Assembly (NCBI RefSeq): GCF_030553305.1 | Contig: NZ_JARRAH010000001.1 | Span: 806,001 to 870,000 of the forward strand | Origin: Halomarina ordinaria | GTDB lineage: Archaea > Halobacteriota > Halobacteria > Halobacteriales > Haloarculaceae | Direction of reading: 5' to 3' | Length of the DNA stretch: 64,000 bases | Shown here: positions 18,464 through 26,765 of the stretch, piece by piece | How positions within the stretch are numbered: the stretch's first letter is position 1 | How the letters are laid out: every line of letters starts with the position of its first letter | Notes under the pieces: model-generated | What the model was told of the DNA's origin: nothing | Databases searched by the model: none | What the model saw: only the letters and a program-made list of their open reading frames with translations | Program-made: the position numbers and the translations under genes

Positions 18464-18921
18464 GCGAGCACGAGCGCACCTTCGTGATGGTCAAGCCCGA
18501 CGGCGTCCAGCGCGGGCTGGTGGGCGACATCGTCGCCCGCTTCGAGGAGCGCGGCCTGAAGCTCGTCGGCGGGAAGTTCATGCGCATCGACCGCGACCTC
18601 GCCGAGGAGCACTACGGCGAGCACGAGGACAAGCCGTTCTTCGACGACCTCGTCTCGTTCATCACCTCGGGTCCCGTCTTCGCGATGGTCTGGGAGGGTC
18701 AGGACGCCGTGGCGCAGGTCCGCACCATGATGGGCGAGACCGACCCCGCCGAGTCCGCCCCCGGTACCATCCGCGGCGACTTCGGCCTCGACCTCGGTCG
18801 GAACGTCATCCACGGGTCGGACACCGAGGAGGGCTCCGCCGAGCGCGAGATCGACCTCTTCTTCGCGGCGGACGAACTGCTCGACTACGAGCGGGTCGAC
18901 GAGACCTGGCTCTACGAGTAA
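18460..18921 (+). CDS. ndk: Nucleoside diphosphate kinase
   Basis: A 153-residue enzyme transferring the gamma-phosphate between nucleoside tri- and diphosphates through a phosphohistidine. The N-terminal [19 protein letters not shown] and the active-site segment [18 protein letters not shown] with catalytic His are intact. Its ATG overlaps the rpl24e stop by four bases. Length is normal for the family. Confidence 0.97.
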   Translation: MSEHERTFVMVKPDGVQRGLVGDIVARFEERGLKLVGGKFMRIDRDLAEEHYGEHEDKPFFDDLVSFITSGPVFAMVWEGQDAVAQVRTMMGETDPAESAPGTIRGDFGLDLGRNVIHGSDTEEGSAEREIDLFFAADELLDYERVDETWLYE

Positions 18922-19028
18922 CCGGTTCGACGTTCTTTCGACAGTAGCCCCCCCGAGTGACGACCACGTCACCCCCGGGCCACGCGTGTAGCCGGAAAGC
19001 CTACACCCCGCGTCGGCGACCGCGAACC

Positions 19029-19529
19029 GTGTGGTTCCCCGCCCACCTCGCCGTCGGTGCACTCCTCGCGCGCCGTGTCCGTCTCGACACCCGGTGGTGT
19101 CTGCTGGGGGCGGCGCTCCCGGACCTCGTCGACAAACCGCTCGGCGTCCTCGGGGTGTTCCCGGCCTACCAGACGCTCAGTCACTCGCTGCTCGGCCTGG
19201 CGCTGGCGGCGACGCTCGCCTCGTCCGTCGGGGGGCGCGCGCTGGCCGCCGGGTGGCTGTCGCACCTCGCCGCCGACTGCCTCCAGTTGACGCTCAACGG
19301 GCGGGCGGTCCACGCCGGCGGGATGCTCGGCTGGCCACTGACCGGGTGGGAGAACCCGATGGTCGTCGGCGACGTTCCCGCCTACGCCGACACGCTGTTC
19401 CCGTCGGTGCCGCTGCTCTCGGAGGGCTACGTCGCCCACTACGTCGGGACGCCCTCGTTCGCGCTCGAACTCCTGCTCTGTGCGTACGCGCTCGGCTCCC
19501 TCGTCTCCGCCGTGCGACTCCGCGCGTGA
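19029..19529 (+). CDS. DUF457/YdjM-like membrane-bound metal-dependent hydrolase family protein
   Basis: A 166-residue membrane protein from GTG 19029 (VWFPAHLAVGALLARR); homologues typically begin with an H-containing first span like this. Conserved points are PAHLAVGALL, the polar LLGAALPDLVDKPLGV, SHSLLGLAL and GWLSHLAADCLQ, where His and Asp could bind metal. Four to five spans are predicted by eye. No substrate is known. A 234-base gap follows. Confidence 0.72.
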   Translation: MWFPAHLAVGALLARRVRLDTRWCLLGAALPDLVDKPLGVLGVFPAYQTLSHSLLGLALAATLASSVGGRALAAGWLSHLAADCLQLTLNGRAVHAGGMLGWPLTGWENPMVVGDVPAYADTLFPSVPLLSEGYVAHYVGTPSFALELLLCAYALGSLVSAVRLRA

Positions 19530-19694
19530 CGGGGGGTTGGGTCGGGAATCGCCGCCGATAGTGTCAGTCCGAGGAAAAAATTGCCGTTATCACGGTCGAA
19601 GTTTCTCTCGCTCTGTGTGTACGTTACCGCGCGACCAGTGGGGGCTCGAACTGTAACGGTCGATAGTGTCGGAACTGTCGTTCCATCTCGTCGT

Positions 19695-19739
19695 CATATA
19701 TAGCGGAGGGTGCTGCCGAGAACACGACCCTCAGCACCC
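19695..19739 (+). promoter_or_regulatory. Promoter and 8-bp inverted repeat upstream of the methanethiol oxidase gene
   Basis: CATATATA at about 19695-19702 is a clear TATA box and predicts transcription from near 19725. GGGTGCTG (19708-19715) and CAGCACCC (19732-19739) form a perfect 8-bp inverted repeat that straddles the predicted start. It could be an operator or, in part, an mRNA hairpin in the roughly 40-base leader. The rest of the 19530-19763 gap is AT-richer than average and shows no ORF. Confidence 0.5.
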
Positions 19740-19763
19740 CCTGTAGCGAAGCCACCGTTAGCT

Positions 19764-21167
19764 ATGAGCGATGCTGACAACCCTGCCACGGACGCGGACG
19801 CCCACGCGCATCACGACCACCACGGTCACGAGGGACCGGGCTACGTGACGCCACAGGCCGCCATCGAGGAGTCGGAGCCGGAGGAGGTGGCGTACGTCAT
19901 CGGCCTCTACGTCGGCACGGACGTCGACGCGCCCGACTTCCTCGCGGTGGTCGACACGGACCCGGACTCGTCGACGTACGGCCAGATAATCGACCGGGTG
20001 GAGATGCCGAACCGCGGCGACGAGTTACACCACTTCGGCTGGAACGCCTGCTCCTCGTCGTGCCACGTCGAGGGCCTCGAACGACAGCACCTCATCGTGC
20101 CCGGGCAGCGTTCCTCGCGTATCCACGTCGTCGACACCGCCGACCGACGGGACCCGGAGCTAGTGAAGGTCATCGAACCGGAGGAGGTGTTCGAGCACGA
20201 CCTGAGCGCGCCACACACCGTCCACTGCATCCCCGACGGGAAGATACTCATCAGTATGCTCGGCGACGCGAACGGTGAGTTGCCGGGCGGGTTCCTCGAA
20301 CTGAACGACGACTTCGAGGTCGAGGGACGCTGGGACACGCCGGGCGACATCGACATGAACTACGACTACTGGTACCAGCCCCGGCACAACGTGATGATAT
20401 CGAGCGAGTGGGCCGCCCCGAAGACGTACTACCCCGGGTTCGACCTGGAGGACGTCGAGGCCGGGAAGTACGGGCGACAGCTCCACATCTGGGACTGGGA
20501 GGCGGGCACCGTCGAGCAGACCATCGACCTCGGCGAGGAGGGGATGATTCCCCTGGAGGTGCGCTTCCTGCACTCGCCGGTCTCGACGCACGGGTTCGTG
20601 GGGGCCGCGCTCTCCTCGAACGTGTTCCACTTCTACGAGGACGGCGGCGAGTGGCACGCGGACAAGGCCATCGACGTCGAACCGCGCGAGCACGACGACT
20701 GGGACATGCCCGTCCCCGGCCTCGTCACCGACCTGCTGGTGTCGATGGACGACCGCTACCTGTTCTTCTCGAACTGGCTCCACGGCGACGTCCGGATGTA
20801 CGACGTGAGCGACCCGGCGAACCCGCGGCTCGCCGACCGCATCTGGGCGGGCGGCCTCTTCGGCCCGCGAAACCCCATCGAGGGCGAGCGCGACGTGTAC
20901 GGCGGCCCGCAGATGCTCCAGTTGAGCCTCGACGGCGAGCGCCTCTACTGGACCACCTCGCTGTTCTCGACGTGGGACAACCAGTTCTACCCCGAGGAGG
21001 GCGAGCAGGGGTCGGTCATGCTGAAGGCGGACGTGAACCCGCGCAAGGGAACGATGGCACTCGACCAGGAGTTCCTCGTCGACTTCGGCGACCTGCCCGA
21101 CGGTCCGGCGCGTGCCCACGAGATCCGCTGGCCCGACGGCGACTGCACCAGCGACGTCTGGCTGTAG
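19764..21167 (+). CDS. mtoX: Methanethiol oxidase / selenium-binding protein 56 (SBP56) family
   Basis: A 467-residue protein of the SBP56 family, which in bacteria and human cells oxidises methanethiol to formaldehyde, hydrogen sulfide and hydrogen peroxide. Family segments seen are LHHFGWNACSSSCH, which includes the conserved Cys, HDLSAPHTVHCIPDGKILIS, FLHSPVSTHGFVGAALSSN and YLFFSNWLHGDVRMYDVSDP. Residues 11-22 are a His/Ala/Asp stretch (ADAHAHHDHHGH) not obviously part of the enzyme, possibly metal-binding. ATG 19764 fits a TATA box 65 bases upstream. A ferredoxin and a membrane protein follow in the same operon. Confidence 0.9.
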   Translation: MSDADNPATDADAHAHHDHHGHEGPGYVTPQAAIEESEPEEVAYVIGLYVGTDVDAPDFLAVVDTDPDSSTYGQIIDRVEMPNRGDELHHFGWNACSSSCHVEGLERQHLIVPGQRSSRIHVVDTADRRDPELVKVIEPEEVFEHDLSAPHTVHCIPDGKILISMLGDANGELPGGFLELNDDFEVEGRWDTPGDIDMNYDYWYQPRHNVMISSEWAAPKTYYPGFDLEDVEAGKYGRQLHIWDWEAGTVEQTIDLGEEGMIPLEVRFLHSPVSTHGFVGAALSSNVFHFYEDGGEWHADKAIDVEPREHDDWDMPVPGLVTDLLVSMDDRYLFFSNWLHGDVRMYDVSDPANPRLADRIWAGGLFGPRNPIEGERDVYGGPQMLQLSLDGERLYWTTSLFSTWDNQFYPEEGEQGSVMLKADVNPRKGTMALDQEFLVDFGDLPDGPARAHEIRWPDGDCTSDVWL

Positions 21168-21485
21168 GTGTCCCACGCACTCACCTTCGAGTGGGCCGAC
21201 GGCCGCACGGCGCGCGTCGACGCGCGCCCCGACGAGACGGTCGTCGAAGCCGCCGAACGCGAGTCGGTCGCCCTCCCGTTCGGCTGTCTCACGGGCGCGT
21301 GCGCCACCTGCACGGCCCGACTGCTCGACGGCCACGTGGCGTACCGTCGGCCGCCGCGCGGACTGAAACCCGACCAGCGCGAGGCGGGGTACGTCCTCGC
21401 GTGCGTCGCCGAACCGCGGAGCGACTGTCGCCTGCGCGTTGGCGTCGACGTCCACCGTGAACTCGTCGACAACCCCTGGAAGTGA
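21168..21485 (+). CDS. [2Fe-2S] plant-type ferredoxin
   Basis: A 105-residue ferredoxin starting at a GTG directly after the mtoX stop. The cluster ligands are Cys40, Cys45, Cys48 (FGCLTGACATC) and Cys79 (VLACV), the C-x4-C-x2-C-xn-C spacing of plant-type 2Fe-2S ferredoxins. The tight spacing suggests it serves as electron carrier for, or is made together with, the methanethiol oxidase. This functional link is inference. Confidence 0.9.
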   Translation: MSHALTFEWADGRTARVDARPDETVVEAAERESVALPFGCLTGACATCTARLLDGHVAYRRPPRGLKPDQREAGYVLACVAEPRSDCRLRVGVDVHRELVDNPWK

Positions 21486-21488
21486 CCG

Positions 21489-22238
21489 ATGACTCGACCT
21501 CGATTCGCCCACGCCGCCCGCTGGCTGCTCGCCGCCGGAACCGTGAGTGCCGCAGCCGGGACCGCGAGCGCCCACGGGACGGGCGCGACCGGCGGCCCCC
21601 ACGTCGACCTCCTGCTCGCGTTGCCGGTCGTCGTCGGCCTCCCGCTCCTCGCCGGCGTCGCCGTCGTGCGCCGCCCCCTCCCGACCCGACGGGCGTGGTA
21701 CCTGGTCGACGCGCTGGTCGTCCTCCTCGGCGCGCTGGCGCTCGCGGGCGCGGCGTCGATGGCGGGCGCGTGGGTCGTCCCCGGCGCGCTGGCGGGCGCC
21801 CTCCTCGCTCGCTCGGCGACCGCTCGCCTCGGCTGCGGCTGTCGGGGGGAGGTCGCCGTCGGCGCGCTGGTCGTCCACCGCACCGTGGAGGGGCTCGTGC
21901 TCGCCGCACTCGTCTCCGCGTCCGCCGCCCTCGCGCTCGCCGGGACGCTCGCGCTCGCCGGTCACGGCGGGCTGGAGGCCGTCGCCATCGCGGGCGCCTC
22001 GCGAGACCCCCGTCGGGGGCTGGCGAGCGTCGCGCTCGCGCAGGCGGGTTTCCTCGCCGGCGTCGTCGTCGGGTGGGCTGCGCTCGCCGGCGTCCCGGCG
22101 GCCGTCGAGTGGGCCGCGCTTGCGGTGGTCGGCGGGGTACTGGTGACCGTGGGGGGCGGCGCCCTCAGGGACCGGACCGACCTCGTGGCGGGACGAACGG
22201 GTGGTCCGAACGTCTCGGCGGCCGCCGACCGGGAGTGA
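21489..22238 (+). CDS. Multi-span membrane protein with N-terminal signal-like segment
   Basis: A 249-residue hydrophobic protein three bases after the ferredoxin stop. Residues 1-28 look like a signal peptide or first span ending ASAHGTG. About six further spans follow. A polar membrane segment, CGCRGEVAVGALVVHRTVEG, contains Cys and a His-x3-Glu-Gly pattern reminiscent of ZIP-type metal transporters, but overall family membership was not recognised. Context suggests a role linked to mtoX, perhaps metal supply; not demonstrated. Confidence 0.75.
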   Translation: MTRPRFAHAARWLLAAGTVSAAAGTASAHGTGATGGPHVDLLLALPVVVGLPLLAGVAVVRRPLPTRRAWYLVDALVVLLGALALAGAASMAGAWVVPGALAGALLARSATARLGCGCRGEVAVGALVVHRTVEGLVLAALVSASAALALAGTLALAGHGGLEAVAIAGASRDPRRGLASVALAQAGFLAGVVVGWAALAGVPAAVEWAALAVVGGVLVTVGGGALRDRTDLVAGRTGGPNVSAAADRE

Positions 22239-22335
22239 CGCCATCACGACCCGTCGCGACCACTCACGACCCGTCACGGTGCGCCGTCTCGACTCGTTTC
22301 GGAACGGCTTTGTCGCACAGCGCGTCCCTCGACGC

Positions 22336-23154
22336 ATGGACGACCGCCTCGCGGACAACCGGGCGCACTGGGAGGAACTCGCCGCCCTCCACCCCGACAC
22401 GGCGTTCTACGACGTCGAGTCGTTCCTCGACGGCGAGAGCACGCTCCGGCCGCTCGAACGCGAGGAACTCGGGGGGCGAGTCGGCGAGGGGACGCGCCTG
22501 CTCCACCTCCAGTGTCACTTCGGCCTCGACACGCTCTCGTGGGCACGCCACGGCGCCGACGTGACGGGCGCCGATTTCTCCGAGACGGCCGTCGAGACGG
22601 CCCGTGACCTGGCGCGGGAGACGGGGCTCGCCGAGCGAGCACGCTTCGTCGAGGGCGACCTCTACGACCTCCCCGCCGTCCTGGACGAGGCATTCGACGT
22701 GGTGTTCACCTCCTACGGCGTGCTCAACTGGTTGCCCGATATCGAGGCGTGGGCCGACGTGGTCGGCCACTTCCTCACATCCGGTGGCACGTTCTACGTC
22801 GCCGAGATACACCCGTTCAGCCACGTGCTGATGGACCTCGACCTGGTCGAGGGACGGCCCGTCCCCGACTGGTCGTACTTCGGCGGCGACCCCCGAACGT
22901 ACGACGAGGACGGTACCTACGCCGACCGGGAGGCCGAACTCGACGACACCGTCACCCACGAGTGGGCCCACGGCCTCGGCGAGGTGGTCACCGCGCTGGT
23001 CGACGCCGGCCTCGACGTCGAGTTCGTCCGCGAACATCCCTTCGCCTGCTTCGAGCAGTTCCCCGGGATGGAGCACGACGAGGACGGCTACTGGTGGCTC
23101 CCCGAAGCGCCCGAGGACGTCCCGCTGACGTTCTCGCTACGGGCGCGGGGGTAG
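22336..23154 (+). CDS. SAM-dependent methyltransferase (class I)
   Basis: A 272-residue class I methyltransferase. Motif I appears as LLHLQCHFGLDTLSWARHGA, with the acidic residue of motif II in VTGADFSETAVETAR and the later FDVVFTSYGVLNWLPD. The second half (GGTFYVAEIHPFSHVL, WAHGLGEVVTALVDAGL) is typical of small-molecule methyltransferases of the UbiE-like superfamily. Substrate unknown. It starts 97 bases after the membrane protein gene and may share its transcript. Confidence 0.85.
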   Translation: MDDRLADNRAHWEELAALHPDTAFYDVESFLDGESTLRPLEREELGGRVGEGTRLLHLQCHFGLDTLSWARHGADVTGADFSETAVETARDLARETGLAERARFVEGDLYDLPAVLDEAFDVVFTSYGVLNWLPDIEAWADVVGHFLTSGGTFYVAEIHPFSHVLMDLDLVEGRPVPDWSYFGGDPRTYDEDGTYADREAELDDTVTHEWAHGLGEVVTALVDAGLDVEFVREHPFACFEQFPGMEHDEDGYWWLPEAPEDVPLTFSLRARG

Positions 23155-23197
23155 GGCCGCCGGAGTTATTCGCCTCCCGTTCCAATCGGACGTCGCT

Positions 23198-23401
23198 ATG
23201 CCCATCAGCGCCAGAAACCGGTTGAGCGGGACCGTCCAGTCCGTCACCGTCGAGGGACCCATCGCCGAGGTGGTCATCGACGTCGACGGCACCGAGGTGA
23301 CGGCGACCATCACCAGCGCGTCGGTCGAGCGCCTCGGCCTCGAGGAGGGCGAGGAGGCCACTGCCGTCGTGAAAGCCAGCGACGTGATGGTCGAGAACTG
23401 A
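23198..23401 (+). CDS. Mop-type molybdate-binding (TOBE) protein
   Basis: A 67-residue single TOBE domain. SARNRLSGTVQSVTVEGPIA at residues 4-23, EVVIDVDGTEVTATITSASV and ATAVVKASDVMV follow the molbindin pattern. Such small proteins bind molybdate or tungstate oxyanions as oligomers. It stands alone between a methyltransferase gene and the convergent metE pair, with no molybdate transporter in the window. Confidence 0.88.
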   Translation: MPISARNRLSGTVQSVTVEGPIAEVVIDVDGTEVTATITSASVERLGLEEGEEATAVVKASDVMVEN

Positions 23402-23508
23402 ACTGCACCGAGCCGACGCGTTCCACGGAGGGTGCGACGCGCGACAGCGACGCGTCGACGGTTGTATCGTCGAGTGAGGGGGCGGTTCGTGCGCCCGGGA
23501 CGAGCGCG

Positions 23509-24582
23509 TCAGTCGTCGGCGCGCGCCGGCGCGCCGAGGTCGACGTCGCCGGCGTCGAGTTCCGCCTCCACCTCGCGGGTCGCCGCGACCATGTTCTCCA
23601 TCTTCCCGTAGGCCACCTCGCGGGGCAGGAGCTTCAGCCCGCAGTCGGGCGAGACGGTGAGGCGCTCCGGGGGGACGACCTCGAAGCCGCGTTTGACGTT
23701 CTCCTTAATCTGGGAGACGGGTTCGACCTCCGCGACGTGGGCGTCGACGACGCCGAGCGCGAGGTCCTTCGTGAACTCGTGTTCGGTGAAGACGTCGAGT
23801 TGCTCGTAGTCGCCGTTGCAGAGTTCCACGTCGAACTCGTCGATGGGGTAGTCGAGGATCTCGGGGTAGATGCGCGAGTAGTCGCCGTAACAGACGTGCA
23901 GGCCGATGCGCACGTCGTCCGGGATGTTCTTCGCGATGAGTTCGAGGCACTCGCCGACGATGGCGTGGTCGTCGGGCGTCGTCGCCAGCGCCGGTTCGTC
24001 GATCTGGATGTAGCGCGCTCCCGCCTCCACGAGCTTCTCGACCTCGAGGTTGACGAGTTCGGCGAGCGCGTACGAGAGGTCCTCCTCGGTGTCGTAGTGC
24101 TCGTTGAACGACCAGTTGGCGAGCGTGTAGGGGCCGGTGATGGGCACCTTGACGGGGCGTTCGGCGGCGGCGTCGACGAACTCGAACTCGTCGACCAGCC
24201 ACTGCTCGTCGTAGGCCACCTCGCTGACGACGCTCGGCTTGTCGAAGTAGTTGTGTCCCCACACCTTCACGGGACCGTTGAACTCGTAGCCCGTGATGCG
24301 GTGGGCGAAGTACTCGACCATCTCGTTGCGCCGCATCTCGCCGTCGACGACGACGTCGAGGCCGGCGCGCTCGTGTTCCTGCGTGATGAGCCGCGAGGCG
24401 TCGGCCTTCGCCTCCTCCCAGTTGCCCTCGTCGAAGGTGACGTCGGCGTCGAGTGCCCCCTCGTAGAGGTCGCGCGCGCGGTTCAGCCACTTGGGCTTGG
24501 GGTAGCTCCCGACGACGGTCGTCAGGATGAAGTGGTCGTTCGGGTGGTTCGGCGGTCGGAACTGGTCTCTCACGTCGGTCAT
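23509..24582 (-). CDS. metE: MetE-like methionine synthase, zinc-bearing single-barrel protein
   Basis: A 357-residue single TIM-barrel protein matching the C-terminal catalytic half of cobalamin-independent methionine synthase, which methylates homocysteine. It has TTVVGSYPKP, VDGEMRRNEMVEYF, QIDEPAL, and the zinc ligands His and Cys in GLHVCYGDY plus the second Cys in SPDCGLK. Archaeal core proteins of this type lack the N-terminal half and may use a methyl donor other than methyl-folate. Its ATG overlaps the stop of the upstream paralogue by four bases (ATGA), so the two are translated together. Confidence 0.9.
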   Translation of the reverse strand: MTDVRDQFRPPNHPNDHFILTTVVGSYPKPKWLNRARDLYEGALDADVTFDEGNWEEAKADASRLITQEHERAGLDVVVDGEMRRNEMVEYFAHRITGYEFNGPVKVWGHNYFDKPSVVSEVAYDEQWLVDEFEFVDAAAERPVKVPITGPYTLANWSFNEHYDTEEDLSYALAELVNLEVEKLVEAGARYIQIDEPALATTPDDHAIVGECLELIAKNIPDDVRIGLHVCYGDYSRIYPEILDYPIDEFDVELCNGDYEQLDVFTEHEFTKDLALGVVDAHVAEVEPVSQIKENVKRGFEVVPPERLTVSPDCGLKLLPREVAYGKMENMVAATREVEAELDAGDVDLGAPARADD

Positions 24583-25580
24583 GCTGTCACCTCCTCCTCG
24601 GCGACGGCGGCGCCGAGGGCGTCGAGTTTCTCCTCGAAGCGGTTCACCGGCAGGTAGAACGTCTCCGTGTTCGGCAGGACGTACGTCCGGTCGAACGACC
24701 CGCCGGGGGTGTTCTCCGCGAACCACTCGGCGCGCTCGCGGATGAGGTCGGGCGACTCGACCAGCGTGTTCTGCCCGTCGACGAGGCCGAGGGCGACGTC
24801 GCCCTTCGTGCCGTACTCGTTGACGTTGTAGAGGTTCTGGTCGTGGTCGGTCACGAGGTCGTAGCCGATGGCCTCGACGTCCGCGTCGAGCAGGTGGGCG
24901 TGGACCTTCTCCTCGAGCGAGCCGTAGAAGGTGTGGACGACGACGTCGGCGTCCGTCGCGCCCGCCACGCGGTCGATTGCCTCGCTCGCGTGGGCGTCGC
25001 GGCCGTCGCCGGGGGCGTGTTCGACCAGCGACGGTTCGAGCAGCAGGACCGTCTCCAGGTCGGGGAAGGCGTCGACCTCCTCGGCGAGGAAGTCGGCGAC
25101 GGCGTCGAGGAAGTCGCCCTCGTCGCCGTAGTGCTCGTCCGTGGCGAGGTCCGACAGCGAGTAGGGGCCGGGGACGACCGCCTGGAGCGCGTCGCTCCCG
25201 ACGTGCTCGGCGGCGCGCTCGAGGTCGGCCGCGAGGTCGCCGTCGAAGGTGAGGTCGCCGCGGACCACCGGCTCGCGGTAGAAGTTGTTGTTGTCGTAGT
25301 AGCGGACGATGCCGCGCGTCTCGACGCTGTCGTGGACGCACAGGGGGTGTGCGAGCATGTCGTCCCAGCGGGCCTGCCCCTCCACGAGGCGGTCGAGGCC
25401 GGCCTCGCGCTGGCGGTCGAGGAGGTCGGTCCGCACGCGGTCGTACGCCGCCACGATGTCGTCGCCCTCGTCGCCGGAGATGAGGTCGTCCTTCTGGTGT
25501 CCCTTGCGGTCGGAGAGCGTCGTCTTCGCTCGGTCGGGGAGCGGGAAGAGCCCCGTCGTCGTCGCGACTAACTCGGTCAT
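24579..25580 (-). CDS. MetE-like paralogue lacking zinc ligands
   Basis: A 333-residue single-barrel protein of the MetE superfamily (TTTGLFPLPD, VEGQARWDDMLAHPL, VVPGPYSLSDLATDEHYGD). At the positions of the catalytic His-x-Cys it reads VVHTFYG, so Cys is replaced, and no later DCG motif is seen. It therefore probably does not bind the catalytic zinc and may act as a partner, as the N-terminal half does in bacterial MetE. It is the first gene of a two-gene operon with its own TATA box 25-35 bases upstream (leaderless). Confidence 0.85.
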   Translation of the reverse strand: MTELVATTTGLFPLPDRAKTTLSDRKGHQKDDLISGDEGDDIVAAYDRVRTDLLDRQREAGLDRLVEGQARWDDMLAHPLCVHDSVETRGIVRYYDNNNFYREPVVRGDLTFDGDLAADLERAAEHVGSDALQAVVPGPYSLSDLATDEHYGDEGDFLDAVADFLAEEVDAFPDLETVLLLEPSLVEHAPGDGRDAHASEAIDRVAGATDADVVVHTFYGSLEEKVHAHLLDADVEAIGYDLVTDHDQNLYNVNEYGTKGDVALGLVDGQNTLVESPDLIRERAEWFAENTPGGSFDRTYVLPNTETFYLPVNRFEEKLDALGAAVAEEEVTA

Positions 25581-25605
25581 CGGTGCGGGCTACGGCATCC
25601 CCGTT

Positions 25606-25615
25606 GATAATAATT
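25606..25615 (-). promoter_or_regulatory. TATA box of the MetE-like operon
   Basis: On the minus strand AATTATTATC is centred about 30 bases before the ATG at 25580. It is the most AT-rich stretch in the neighbourhood and fits a leaderless transcript. Confidence 0.6.
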
Positions 25616-25651
25616 GCTTATGCGAGATATGCTCAGTGGTAATCTTCCGGG

Positions 25652-26047
25652 TTACTCCACGACGACGAGGTCGACCGGGACGTGTTCGCGCAGGTGTTCG
25701 ACGACGTCGACGTCGAGGTCCAGCCGTTCGAGCAGCGCGCCCGCCAGCGGGCGTCGCGGGTGTCGCGTCAGGACGACGACGTCGACACCGTAGCGCTCGA
25801 CCGCCTCCGAGAGGGTGTCCTCGATGCGCGCACCGCTCCGGACGGCGTAGTCCGCGTTCACGTCGGCGAGGCGTTCGCCGACCGCCTCGCGGAGGTCGTC
25901 GCGCGTCACGCGCGTCCCGAGGTGGACGGGGTTCATGTGGAAGACGAGCACCGTCGACGCCGGGTCGGCGGCGAGGTCGGCCGCGCGGTCGAGCGCCCGA
26001 CGGTCACGGTCGGTCAGCGGGTACCGGACGGGGACGAGGACGTCCAC
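25652..26047 (-). CDS. UspA-fold protein without a clear ATP-binding loop
   Basis: A 131-residue protein with USP features: MDVLVPVRYPLTDRDRRALD at the start, VLVFHMNPVHLG, and a late VDVVVLTRHPRRPLAGALLE. The glycine-rich ATP motif seen in the usp gene at 11574 is replaced by RHPRRPLAG, so it is likely a non-ATP-binding member. It stands alone on the minus strand. Function unknown. Confidence 0.75.
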   Translation of the reverse strand: MDVLVPVRYPLTDRDRRALDRAADLAADPASTVLVFHMNPVHLGTRVTRDDLREAVGERLADVNADYAVRSGARIEDTLSEAVERYGVDVVVLTRHPRRPLAGALLERLDLDVDVVEHLREHVPVDLVVVE

Positions 26048-26186
26048 GGCACCTCACCCCTCGCCCCCCGCGGGTCGCGTTCGAGGTCGAACCATACGGT
26101 GAATACGACGCGCTGACACATAGCCCCTGTACCCGATGGACGGGACGGTCCCGTCGCGCGACGGGAGCGCAGTCGGGGGGTCGGAC

Positions 26187-26765
26187 TCAGTCGCGCGGTC
26201 GAAGGTCGAGGACGACGAGACGCTCGAACGGGAACGACGCCTCCGCGACGACGTCGCCACGGAGCCCGTTCGCCCGCGCGCGCTCGCGGACGGCCTCGAT
26301 GTCCGTGAGGGAACTCACGAGGAGGAAGACGCGTCCGCCCGGCGCGAGGACGCGTCGCACGTCGTCGAGGAAGGGGTCGACGAGGCGCCGGCCGTCCGCT
26401 CCCCCCGAGAGGGCGTGTTCCATCCAATCGTCCCACTCGGCGTCGGGGTCCGTCGGGAGGTACGGCGGGTTGAACGCGACGACGTCGAACGCGCCGTCGC
26501 GAAAGGGCGCGAGGAGGTCGCCGCGGACGACGGGCACGCCGCGCTCGCGGGCCGCCCGGACCGCGAGCGGGCTGAGGTCGACGCCGACGGCGTCACAACC
26601 GGTCTCGTCGGCGACCGTCGCCGCGACGTAGCCCGACCCGGTCCCCACGTCGAGGAGACGCTCGTCGCCGTCGAGGCGCTCCGCGACGGCGCGCGCGAGG
26701 AGGTCCGAGTCCTCCGCCGGCTGGTACACCTGTTCGTCGTCCGCCCGTTCCCGGAGGTCGCTCAC
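26187..26765 (-). CDS. HemK2/Mtq2-type protein methyltransferase
   Basis: A 192-residue class I methyltransferase with SAM motif I LLDVGTGSGYVAATVA and the NPPY motif (VVAFNPPYLP) that binds the amide of a target glutamine or asparagine. Archaeal and eukaryotic proteins of this short type (no N-terminal PrmC domain) methylate the GGQ glutamine of release factor 1, the likely role here. The ATG overlaps the ksgA stop by four bases. Confidence 0.88.
   Translation of the reverse strand: MSDLRERADDEQVYQPAEDSDLLARAVAERLDGDERLLDVGTGSGYVAATVADETGCDAVGVDLSPLAVRAARERGVPVVRGDLLAPFRDGAFDVVAFNPPYLPTDPDAEWDDWMEHALSGGADGRRLVDPFLDDVRRVLAPGGRVFLLVSSLTDIEAVRERARANGLRGDVVAEASFPFERLVVLDLRPRD

Noticed and set aside
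23509-25580. The metE pair as one frameshifted gene
   Set aside because: The two genes overlap as ATGA, each has its own full barrel with start and stop, and they are paralogues rather than consecutive domains of one broken frame.
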